Source: Candidatus Eiseniibacteriota bacterium (GTDB lineage: Bacteria; Eisenbacteria; RBG-16-71-46; JAFGJU01). From it: a stretch of 12,620 bases of DNA. A program made the translations under genes and the position numbers. Location of the stretch: the NCBI GenBank assembly GCA_016928935.1, contig JAFGJU010000160.1, positions 1 to 12,620 on the forward strand. The letters are read 5' to 3'. Positions 6,120-12,620 of the stretch are shown here, piece by piece. Each line of letters starts with the position of its first letter. Within the stretch, counting starts at the first letter, position 1. The notes beneath the pieces are model-generated. The model saw only the letters and a list, made by a program, of their open reading frames with translations. It made no database searches and was not told where the DNA came from.

Positions 6120-7511
6120 TTGTCGAACATGGACCTTTTTCCGCCGGAGGCCAGGCCCACCGGCAGGCGTTTCGCGCCCCTTGCAGACAGGATGCGGCCG
6201 CGCAACTTCGAGGAGTTCGTCGGGCAGGAGCACGTGGTGGGGCCGGGTAGAGTGCTCCGAAAGGCCATCGAGAGCGACGAGTTGCATTCGGTCATACTTT
6301 GGGGCCCGCCGGGGACGGGCAAGACCACGATCGCCCGCATAATCGCCGGCATGACCAACTCGCAGTTCATCGCCTTCAGTGCGGTGACGTCGGGTGTCAA
6401 GGACATCAGGGAGGTCATAGCCAGGGCCGTTGCCGAGAGACGACGCTCCGGCAGAAGGACCATTCTCTTCGTGGACGAAATCCACAGGTTCAACAAGGCC
6501 CAGCAGGACGCCTTCCTGCCGCACGTGGAGAACGGCACAGTCGTGCTCATAGGCGCGACCACCGAGAATCCTTCCTTCGAGGTCATATCCGCGCTGCTCT
6601 CGCGCTCGCGCGTGTTCGTGCTGGACCCGCTCAGCGTGGCCGAGCTCAGGACCGTGGTGGAGAGGGCGATTGCCGACGGCGAGCGAGGCCTGGCCGCGCT
6701 CAACCCGGTGGTGGAAGAGGAGGCCCTGAGCTTCCTGGCTCACGCCTCGGGCGGGGACGCCAGGGTCGCCCTGAACGCTCTCGAGCTCGCAGTGGTGACG
6801 GCAGACCCCGGCAAAGACGGGAAGCGGGTCGTCAACCTGGCCGGCATCCAGGAGGCGATGCAGAAGAGGGCTCTGGTTTACGACAGGGAAGGGGAAGAGC
6901 ACTACAACATCATATCGGCACTGCACAAGAGCCTCAGGGGCGGCGACGCGGACGCGTCGCTGTACTGGCTTGCACGCATGCTGGAGGCCGGCGAGGACCC
7001 TCTCTACGTGGCGCGCCGTCTCGTGCGGTTCGCCTCGGAGGACGTGGGAAACGCCGACCCGCAGGCCCTGATGCTGGCGATGGCCGTCAAGGAGGCGGTT
7101 CACTTCATCGGCATGCCCGAGGGCTCGACGGCCCTGGCCCAGGCCGTGGTGTACCTGGCCGCGGCCCCCAAGAGCAACGCACTCTACACCGCGTATTCCG
7201 CCGTTCAGAAGGAGGTTGAGGAAGGCGTGAACCCTCCTGTGCCCTTGCACCTGAGGAACGCGCCGACCGCCCTCATGCAGGGCCTGGGCTACGGCAAGGA
7301 CTACCTGTATCCGCACGATTTCCCGGGCAAGGTGGTGGACCAGGAATACCTGCCGGAGTCGCTCAAGGGCAGGCGCTACTACCGTCCCACGGATTCCGGG
7401 TACGAGGCGGAGATAGGAAGGCGGATAGAGGAGTGGCGGAAGAAGCGCGAGAGTCTGCGCCGCAAACGGGCCCAGGCCGGGCCGAAGGCCCCGGATGAAG
7501 GGGGAGCCTGA
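6120..7511 (+). CDS. rarA: Replication-associated recombination protein A (RarA/MgsA)
   Basis: RarA is a clamp-loader-like AAA+ ATPase that acts with SSB at stalled or gapped replication forks. The 463-residue protein compares with 447 in E. coli. In order: family N-terminus DLFPPEARP and RMRPRNFEEFVGQEH (25-38), Walker A GPPGTGKT (62-69), Walker B ILFVDEIHRF (115-124), sensor 1 GATTENPSF (145-153), arginine finger region SRSR (161-164), and sensor 2 GGDARVALN (211-219). The C-terminal tetramerisation part carries YDREGEEHYNIISALHKS (254-271), EDVGNADP (307-314) and NPPVPLHLRN (371-380). The tail after about 440 is basic and low in complexity. The TTG start at 6120 is preferred because GGAG (6110-6113) sits 6 bases upstream; ATG 6129 would have it 15 bases away. 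It follows yjbQ by 36 bases and converges with the radical SAM gene. Confidence 0.95.
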   Translation: MSNMDLFPPEARPTGRRFAPLADRMRPRNFEEFVGQEHVVGPGRVLRKAIESDELHSVILWGPPGTGKTTIARIIAGMTNSQFIAFSAVTSGVKDIREVIARAVAERRRSGRRTILFVDEIHRFNKAQQDAFLPHVENGTVVLIGATTENPSFEVISALLSRSRVFVLDPLSVAELRTVVERAIADGERGLAALNPVVEEEALSFLAHASGGDARVALNALELAVVTADPGKDGKRVVNLAGIQEAMQKRALVYDREGEEHYNIISALHKSLRGGDADASLYWLARMLEAGEDPLYVARRLVRFASEDVGNADPQALMLAMAVKEAVHFIGMPEGSTALAQAVVYLAAAPKSNALYTAYSAVQKEVEEGVNPPVPLHLRNAPTALMQGLGYGKDYLYPHDFPGKVVDQEYLPESLKGRRYYRPTDSGYEAEIGRRIEEWRKKRESLRRKRAQAGPKAPDEGGA

Positions 7512-7540
7512 GGCAAACGGGTAAGGCCGCGGGAACGAGC

Positions 7541-7604
7541 GGCGCCGAGTCGGGACCGCGCCCGCACCGTGCCGCCTCGCTGCCCGGTACCTCTGTTCGG
7601 CGCC
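7541..7604. repeat. Inverted repeat in a convergent gap
   Basis: GGCGCCGA (7541-7548) is matched by TCGGCGCC (7597-7604), 48 bases apart, between the convergent rarA and radical SAM genes. With the wide loop and no T-tract it is not a convincing terminator. Nothing else is recognisable in 7512-7648. Confidence 0.25.
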
Positions 7605-7648
7605 GGATCGCCGTTCGGCTTGCGACACGTCCTGGCCCGGACGACGCG

Positions 7649-8578
7649 TCAGCTCCAGACGAGCTTCTGAGCCCAGCCCTGGGAGAAGCCCAACTCCATC
7701 ATCTTCTTGAACGCGCGGCCGTATTCAGCACGGGTGATCCTCCTGTCCAGCGGCGGGATAGTCTCCGCCTTGTGAGCGGGGAAGTACTGGGCCATGAGGC
7801 TCACGAAAGTATCTTTCGACACCTCCTTGGCTATGAATTCCAGCGTCTCCTCGGTTCCGCTGATTGACTCCGGCAGTACCAAGAGCCTGATCAGGAGCCC
7901 CCTCACCGCGACCCCTTCAGCGTCCACCTTCAGGTCTCCTACCTGCCTGTGCATTTCCTTGACTGCGGGCCTGTTGTGCGTGGCGTAGCCGGGCGCTCCC
8001 GAGTACTTGACGCCCGCCTCGTCGCAGGCGTACCTCATGTCGGGCATGTATATGTCCACGATTCCGTCCAGCAGCCTCAGCGCCTCGACCAGCTCGTAGC
8101 CCCCGGTGTTGTACACGACCGGCAGAGTGAGGCCTCTTTCGGCCGCCAGGGTCAGGCCGGACAGTATCTGCGGCATGTAATGCGTGGGAGTCACAAGATT
8201 GATGTTGTGGCAGCCCCGCGCCTGGAGCGAGAGCATCATCCGCGCGAGCTCCTCCTCCGTGACCTCGTTGCCGTGCCCGAGCTGGCTGATGGGGTAGTTC
8301 TGGCAGTACACGCACTTGAGGCTGCAGTTGGTCAGGAATATCGTGCCTGAACCCCTGGTGCCCGAGATGGGGGGCTCCTCTCCGAAGTGGGCGTTGTAAC
8401 TGGAGACCATCGGCCCGAGGCCCGCCCCGCACACGCCCCGCTCGCCCGCGGTCCTGTCCACGCCGCACTTTCTGGGGCAAATGGAGCAGTTCCTGAGCAG
8501 CTCCGTCGCTTCGAGCGCCCTCGCTTTGAGGCTTCCATCATCCAGAAGCTTAAGGTAAGATGGGTAGTTGAGAGACAG
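7649..8578 (-). CDS. Radical SAM protein, PflX-like (COG1313), CTG start
   Basis: This protein belongs to the family of radical SAM iron-sulfur proteins related to pyruvate formate-lyase activase; its substrate is unknown. With the proposed start it has 309 residues. The SAM-cluster motif is CSLKCVYC (C85, C89, C92). Upstream lies the family's N-terminal cysteine set, C31/C34/C38/C50, in NCSICPRKCGV and GERGVCGAG. Other family blocks are FGEEPPISGTRGSGTIF (65-81), 'LLDGIVDIYMPDMRYA' and RRITRAEYGRAF. The first ordinary start codon, GTG 8461, would cut off the three conserved cysteines C31, C34 and C38. In-frame sequence continues upstream to CTG 8578-8576, giving MSLNYPSYLKLLDDG, like family N-termini, with AAGGAGGT 6 bases before it. 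No in-frame ATG, GTG or TTG exists between there and the upstream TAA. It is a single leftward gene diverging from dnaE. Confidence 0.88.
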   Translation of the reverse strand: MSLNYPSYLKLLDDGSLKARALEATELLRNCSICPRKCGVDRTAGERGVCGAGLGPMVSSYNAHFGEEPPISGTRGSGTIFLTNCSLKCVYCQNYPISQLGHGNEVTEEELARMMLSLQARGCHNINLVTPTHYMPQILSGLTLAAERGLTLPVVYNTGGYELVEALRLLDGIVDIYMPDMRYACDEAGVKYSGAPGYATHNRPAVKEMHRQVGDLKVDAEGVAVRGLLIRLLVLPESISGTEETLEFIAKEVSKDTFVSLMAQYFPAHKAETIPPLDRRITRAEYGRAFKKMMELGFSQGWAQKLVWS

Positions 8579-8584
8579 GGTTCG

Positions 8585-8592
8585 ACCTCCTT
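8585..8592 (-). promoter_or_regulatory. Perfect Shine-Dalgarno site deciding a CTG start
   Basis: On the minus strand AAGGAGGT (8592 to 8585) is followed by CGAACC and then CTG at 8578. This near-ideal site, 6 bases away, is the main evidence for CTG initiation. An ATG at 8605 lies before it in another frame and would read a different, unrelated product. Confidence 0.75.
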
Positions 8593-8628
8593 GGGAAGCG
8601 CCATCGGAAACACAATCCGCGAAAAACG

Positions 8629-8658
8629 ATTATAGCAGGCGCACGGAAACCCCTTCAA
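8629..8658 (-). promoter_or_regulatory. Sigma-70-type promoter of the radical SAM gene
   Basis: On the minus strand TTGAAG (8658-8653, 4/6) and a perfect TATAAT (8634-8629) are 18 bases apart. Transcription would start near 8622, giving a leader of about 44 bases that contains the Shine-Dalgarno site before CTG 8578. It is the best promoter match in the window. Confidence 0.65.
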
Positions 8659-8854
8659 GGCGCCAGCGCTCCGACACCAGTCGGCAGGGTCGGACCCGCA
8701 GTGCGCAGGCATCGGGGGGACAACACACCCTGTCAGGACTCTCCCGGGCGGCGGCTGTGATCCGCCGGAACCGGGCCGGGACTGGGGCAGTGCCGGCAGA
8801 CCGTGGGCCCACAGGCGGACAGGCCAGGGGTGCGGCCCGCGCCGTGTAACCGAA
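8659..8854 (+). other. Leader region upstream of dnaE
   Basis: No clear rightward promoter or Shine-Dalgarno sequence is visible before dnaE. Two small perfect hairpins occur: CCGAC/GTCGG (8671-8675 with 8680-8684, loop ACCA) and CGGCGG/CCGCCG (8749-8754 with 8762-8767). Both may be chance in GC-rich DNA. Confidence 0.3.
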
Positions 8855-11800
8855 ATGAGCACACAACACGAGTTTGTACATCTCCATCTTCACACAGAGT
8901 ACAGCCTCCTGGACGGTATGTGCCGGGTCGGCCCGCTCATGGACGCGGTGCTTCAGCGCGGCATGAAGGCAGTGGCCATGACGGACCACATGTCTTTCTT
9001 CGGCGTAGTGCCGTTCGTCAAGGAGGCGCAGGCCAGGGGAGTGAAGCCAATCGTCGGCTGTGAGATGGAAATGCTGGGGCTCGCGTCGACTGGAAGCGAC
9101 CGTCAGGCGGCTGAGGACCGTCAGCGTGGAGACGACCGCCGGACCGGCGCAGAGCGCCAGGCCGCGAAGGAGTGCCAGCCCGGAAAGACCGCGGCGACGC
9201 GTACGCATCACATCGTGCTATTAGCCGAAAATAATGAAGGTTACGCCAATCTTTTAAAGTTAGTTAGCAAGGCACTCACCAGAGAGGACGGCCTGCGCGG
9301 CTGCGTCACGGCAGAAGACGTTTCAAGTTCGCACTCAGGCCTGATAGGCATCAGCGGATGCCTCCAGTGTGAGGTCGCCACCACCTTCTTCCAGAAAGGA
9401 GCCAAGCCGGCAGCAAAGTTGATATCGTCGTACAAGGAGCTGTTCGGGGGCGAGAACTGGTTCGTTGGGCTCTCGAGGCACGGCGCCAACAGGGAGGAGG
9501 AGTTGAACGCGTTTCTGGTGTCCCAGTCGTCGGCGCAAGGCGTGGGGCTGGTCGCAACCAACAACGTCTACTACCTGGACAGGGCCGAGGCTCCGGCACA
9601 CGACGTGCTGCTCGCGATACAGACCGCCACTCACCTCGGAGACCCGGGCCGCGTGAAGCTGGGTTCTGACGAGTACTACCTCAGGAGCGCGGCCGAGATG
9701 CGGGACCTGTTCAAGGACGTGCCGCGGGCCGTCGAGCTCACTTCGGAGATCGCCGATAGGTGCAGGGTCAGCTTCGCGTTCGGCACTCCGCATCTGCCGA
9801 GCTTCGACATATCTCCCGGCCAGACGGCGCGGAGCTATCTAAAGATGAAGTGCGAGCAGGGACTAAGAGAGCGCTTCCCGGAGGACCGGCGTGCCGCGGC
9901 TCGGGAGCGGCTGGAGCATGAGCTCAACGTCGTGGCAGACAAGGGGCTGTCCGGCTATTTCCTGGTCGTGTGGGACCTCGTGCGGTTTGCCAAGTCAAAG
10001 CGGATACCCGTGGGTCCCGGTAGGGGGTCGTCCGTGGGGAGCCTCGTCTCCTACTGCCTGGGCATAACCGAGGTCGACCCCATCAAGCACAACCTCGTGT
10101 TCGAGAGATTCCTCACAAGAGAGCGCTCCGGCCTGCCCGACATCGACGTGGACCTCTGCCACAAGCGCAGGGACGAGGTGGTCCAGTATCTCGTGAACAA
10201 GTACGGCCCGGAGCGCGTCGCGCACATCGCTACCCTGGACACGCTGGCGCCGCGGAGCGCGGTCAGGGACGCGGGCAGGGCCCTGGGCATTGACGACGTC
10301 GTCGTGGACAGGGTCGCGGGCGCCATCCCGGGAGGTTCCATAGAGACGATAGAGGACGCCCTCCGCGAGTCGGTCCCGCTGTCCCGAATGTACGACACGG
10401 ACGACAGAGCCAGGCGGCTGATGGACAGCGCCAGGGCCATCCAGGGCCTTCCCCGGCACGCCTCGGTGCACGCAGGCGGAGTGCTCATCACCGACGCGCC
10501 TCTCACGAGATACGTGGCACTCCAGCGACTGCACAGCGGAGAAACGATAGCCCAGACAACCAAGGACCCCATTGAGGAGCTGGGGCTCTTGAAGATCGAC
10601 CTTCTCGGGCTCAGGTTTCTGACTGCCCTTCACGACGCGGCAGACCTCGTGGAGAAGAGCAGCGGCGCCAGGTTCGAGGTCTCCTCCATACCGCTTGACG
10701 ACGCCGAGGCCTATGAGCTCATCGCCTCAGGCGATACGCACGGAGTGTTCCAGCTCGAGAGCGCAGGCATGCAGGACCTTCTGAGGAAGCTCAGGCCCGA
10801 AAGGTTCGAGGACGTCGCCGTCGCAATCTCTCTGTTCAGGCCCGGTCCGATCGGCGGAGGCCTCATGGACAAGTACGTGGCGCGCAGGCACGGACGCGAG
10901 GACGCGGCCTATCCTCACCCTCTCCTGGAGCCGGTCCTGAGGGAGACTTACGGCGTGGTGCTCTACCAGGAGCAGGTCATGGAAATCGCCGGGGTGCTGG
11001 CGGACTTTACCATGGAGGAGGCGGACGTGCTCCGGTCAGCCATCACAGGCAGGAAGCCCGGTGAGCTGGCCGCCATGAGGCACAGGTTCATCTCCGGGGC
11101 CATCGAGAAGGGGGTCGAGATGGAGACGGCGGAAAAGGTGTTCGAGCTGCTTCTTCATTTCGGAGGCTTCGGCTACAACAAGTCTCACAGCGTGGCCTTT
11201 GCCCTGACGACCTACCGCTGCGCCTACATGATGGCCAGGCACACCGGCGAGTACGTGACCGCTCTCCTGAACAACAACTTCGGGTTCGTGGAGCGCATGC
11301 GCAACTACATGGCCGTGGCTCGCGAGAGGGGAGTCGAGTTCCTGCCGCCGGATGCCAACAAGGGCGGAGCAGAGTTCACGCTGGAGGACGGGGCCATAAG
11401 GGCAGGCCTCGCAGTGGTGAAGCACGTCGGAGAGGCCAGCGCCAGGGCCGTGGTCGCGGAGAGGGACGCCGGCGGCGAGTTCGGGTCTTTCAGCGATTTC
11501 TGCGCGAGGACTCGCGACACGCTCAACAGGCAGGCCGTCGAGAGTCTCATCAAGGCCGGGGCGCTCGACTTCACTGGCCTGAAGCGCTCGCAGATGGCGG
11601 CCGTTTTGAACCAGGTCCTGAAGGCCGCGACTGACGAGGCCGAAGGCATAAGCGTGGCGGACTCCGGCCAGATAGAGCTGGGCCTCAGGATGAAGCGCAG
11701 GACGGACGATTTCTTCGAGATGCCCGACATGGACGAGTGGCCGCAGGAGCAGCTCCGCGAGAGAGAGTGGGAGGCGACGGACCTCTTCATCAGCGAGCAC

Positions 11801-12526
11801 CCGCTGCGCGACAGGGCGAGCCTCTTCAGGCAGATGGGCATACTGTCAGTTGAGCAGGCGCTTTTTTGCGGCGAAGGCGACCGGGTGTCCGTGGCGGGCC
11901 TGCTGTCGGAATACAGGCGGGTGCGGGCTAAGAACGGAAAGCCCATGGCCTTTCTGACCGTGCGCGACGAGACCGGGGTGATAGAGGTGGTGGTGTTCCC
12001 GACGGTGTTCGAGAAGCTGGCCAAGGCAGAGCACGGGAAGGGGAAGCTGCCCACGTTGAGCCTTACGAGGGACGAGCCGATCGTGGTCACGGGCAAGATA
12101 CAGGTCAAGGAGAACGTCAACCTGATCTGCGACAACCTGGAACCGCTGGAAGCAGTGCAGGAGCGCTTCTACGCGACCGGCGTCTTGGAATTGAGTCTGA
12201 GGAAGGGCTTCAGGAGCTTCTCCAAGCTAAAGAATGCCCTTCTTTCGGCCCTCGGCAACTCCGAAGTGAGGGTGGAGTGGGTGCCGCCGGACTTGCCAGT
12301 GACTGAAGAGATGCGCGCGGAGGTGGAGTCGCTCAAGAGGCACAGGGTGCAGTTGAGCGACGAGCTTCTGGCCGACGTCGAGAAGCTGGTAGGGAAGGGC
12401 AACGTGCGGCTGCTTCAGGCGGGCTTGCCACGCGAGGGCGAGGCACGACCGCCGGACGGCCGCCCTGCGGAGAAAAGAGAAAAATCACCGACGGCTGAAC
12501 ATGGGGACGAGAAGCCGGGCGCCTGA
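8855..12526 (+). CDS. dnaE: DNA polymerase III subunit alpha
   Basis: DnaE is the replicative polymerase catalytic subunit. This 1223-residue version (E. coli 1160) shows PHP domain 1-~300 (HLHLHTEYSLLDG, TDH 43-45, GCE 68-70), palm with catalytic D429 and D431 in PDIDVD and D582 in KIDLLGL, and GPGRGSS (387-393). It also has QEQVMEIAG (705-713), a helix-hairpin-helix region about 876-906, a beta-clamp-type peptide QIELGL (939-944) and an OB fold about 1009-1055. The last ~35 residues are polar and disordered-looking. ATG 8855 gives the standard N-terminus but has no Shine-Dalgarno sequence. Oddities: the PHP domain holds a duplicated 18-residue insert (81-116), followed by an AT-rich codon run. 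PHP residues normally T-N-D-x-H read T-N-N-V-Y (235-239), so the metal site may be incomplete and proofreading may need a separate exonuclease. Confidence 0.97.
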   Translation: MSTQHEFVHLHLHTEYSLLDGMCRVGPLMDAVLQRGMKAVAMTDHMSFFGVVPFVKEAQARGVKPIVGCEMEMLGLASTGSDRQAAEDRQRGDDRRTGAERQAAKECQPGKTAATRTHHIVLLAENNEGYANLLKLVSKALTREDGLRGCVTAEDVSSSHSGLIGISGCLQCEVATTFFQKGAKPAAKLISSYKELFGGENWFVGLSRHGANREEELNAFLVSQSSAQGVGLVATNNVYYLDRAEAPAHDVLLAIQTATHLGDPGRVKLGSDEYYLRSAAEMRDLFKDVPRAVELTSEIADRCRVSFAFGTPHLPSFDISPGQTARSYLKMKCEQGLRERFPEDRRAAARERLEHELNVVADKGLSGYFLVVWDLVRFAKSKRIPVGPGRGSSVGSLVSYCLGITEVDPIKHNLVFERFLTRERSGLPDIDVDLCHKRRDEVVQYLVNKYGPERVAHIATLDTLAPRSAVRDAGRALGIDDVVVDRVAGAIPGGSIETIEDALRESVPLSRMYDTDDRARRLMDSARAIQGLPRHASVHAGGVLITDAPLTRYVALQRLHSGETIAQTTKDPIEELGLLKIDLLGLRFLTALHDAADLVEKSSGARFEVSSIPLDDAEAYELIASGDTHGVFQLESAGMQDLLRKLRPERFEDVAVAISLFRPGPIGGGLMDKYVARRHGREDAAYPHPLLEPVLRETYGVVLYQEQVMEIAGVLADFTMEEADVLRSAITGRKPGELAAMRHRFISGAIEKGVEMETAEKVFELLLHFGGFGYNKSHSVAFALTTYRCAYMMARHTGEYVTALLNNNFGFVERMRNYMAVARERGVEFLPPDANKGGAEFTLEDGAIRAGLAVVKHVGEASARAVVAERDAGGEFGSFSDFCARTRDTLNRQAVESLIKAGALDFTGLKRSQMAAVLNQVLKAATDEAEGISVADSGQIELGLRMKRRTDDFFEMPDMDEWPQEQLREREWEATDLFISEHPLRDRASLFRQMGILSVEQALFCGEGDRVSVAGLLSEYRRVRAKNGKPMAFLTVRDETGVIEVVVFPTVFEKLAKAEHGKGKLPTLSLTRDEPIVVTGKIQVKENVNLICDNLEPLEAVQERFYATGVLELSLRKGFRSFSKLKNALLSALGNSEVRVEWVPPDLPVTEEMRAEVESLKRHRVQLSDELLADVEKLVGKGNVRLLQAGLPREGEARPPDGRPAEKREKSPTAEHGDEKPGA
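9095..9202 (+). repeat. Degenerate tandem duplication in the dnaE PHP domain
   Basis: Residues 81-98 and 99-116 of DnaE align without gaps. SDRQAAEDRQRG and AERQAAKECQPG share R, Q, A, A, Q and G, with acidic residues kept at several other positions. The 54-base units also resemble each other, and the 9-mer GACCGTCAG occurs at 9098-9106 and again at 9116-9124. Family members usually have only a short loop here. Confidence 0.55.
9218..9265 (+). other. AT-rich codon island inside dnaE
   Basis: In these 48 bases I count 15 G or C (31%), against well over 60% around it. Codons include CTA (9218), three TTA (9221, 9254, 9260) and three AAT (9230, 9233, 9248). The encoded residues, LLAENNEGYANLLKLV, are the normal conserved family sequence, so the oddity is in synonymous choice, not in the protein. 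Confidence 0.75.
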
Positions 12527-12582
12527 GGGGCGCTTTGTGACCGCAGCGGGAGTCGCGTTTTCGTGAACGGGTGCCGGCCGGC

Positions 12583-12599
12583 CACGGCATACGGCCGTG
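12583..12599 (+). other. Hairpin downstream of dnaE
   Basis: CCACGGC and GCCGTGT contain a 6-bp stem, CACGGC (12583-12588) with GCCGTG (12594-12599), around loop ATACG, about 57 bases after the dnaE stop. It lacks a T-tract, so it is at most a weak or rho-assisted terminator. No gene is recognisable in 12527-12620. Confidence 0.3.
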
Positions 12600-12620
12600 T
12601 TCCCCGGCGGGCCGAGTCAG

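Noticed and set aside
5853..7628. 591-codon open frame on the minus strand
   Set aside because: It lies antisense to yjbQ and rarA, both strongly recognised, and its translation has no recognisable motif and is rich in Arg, Gly and His, as expected for a shadow frame in GC-rich DNA.
8332..8862. 176-codon minus-strand frame, including an ATG at 8605 behind the TATAAT promoter
   Set aside because: It runs in another frame through the conserved radical SAM N-terminus and its product is featureless. The Shine-Dalgarno site lies after its internal ATG and fits the CTG start instead.
12572..12599. Intrinsic terminator of dnaE
   Set aside because: The GC-rich inverted repeats lack a T-tract, and alternative pairings compete, so only a generic hairpin is reported.
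1..12620. Mobile element, CRISPR array, tRNA or phage genes
   Set aside because: No transposase or integrase frames, no regularly spaced direct repeats and no tRNA-like cloverleaf were seen on either strand.

Overview
This is GC-rich bacterial DNA (by eye, well over 60% G+C) carrying mostly conserved housekeeping genes. Arginine is often coded by AGG and isoleucine by ATA, an unusual mix for such GC-rich DNA. A lipoprotein with a FlgD-like immunoglobulin fold, next to a small outer-membrane-type protein, points to a didermous bacterium, perhaps an uncultured lineage near the Fibrobacteres-Chlorobi-Bacteroidetes group. That taxonomic guess is weak. I see no tRNA, rRNA, CRISPR array, insertion sequence, transposase or phage gene.

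Layout from left to right. (1) Positions 1-155: the tail of a possible upstream reading frame, a 17-residue lysine-rich peptide gene with a strong ribosome binding site, and a clear rho-independent terminator. (2) 382-3150 (+): a UvrA-type excinuclease ATPase. (3) 3113-4193 (-): a two-gene overlapping pair, a lipoprotein followed by a beta-barrel-like exported protein, whose end overlaps the end of uvrA by 38 bp. (4) 4602-7511 (+): galE (UDP-glucose 4-epimerase), a YjbQ/UPF0047 protein and rarA/mgsA (a replication-associated AAA+ ATPase). A strong GC hairpin sits just before yjbQ. (5) 7649-8578 (-): a radical SAM protein of the PflX-like COG1313 family. Its complete form requires a CTG start codon, placed behind a perfect Shine-Dalgarno sequence and a TATAAT promoter. 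(6) 8855-12526 (+): dnaE, the DNA polymerase III alpha subunit. It carries a duplicated 18-residue insert in its PHP domain, immediately followed by a strikingly AT-rich stretch of codons.

Three genes concern DNA maintenance: uvrA (lesion recognition), rarA (handling stalled forks) and dnaE (replication). They are not an obvious operon, because they are separated by unrelated genes and strand switches. The galE-yjbQ-rarA run could be co-transcribed. I found no complete new system. The points most worth following are the CTG-initiated gene, the DnaE insert with its AT-rich neighbour, the altered PHP metal site, the unusual UvrA, and the lipoprotein/barrel pair.
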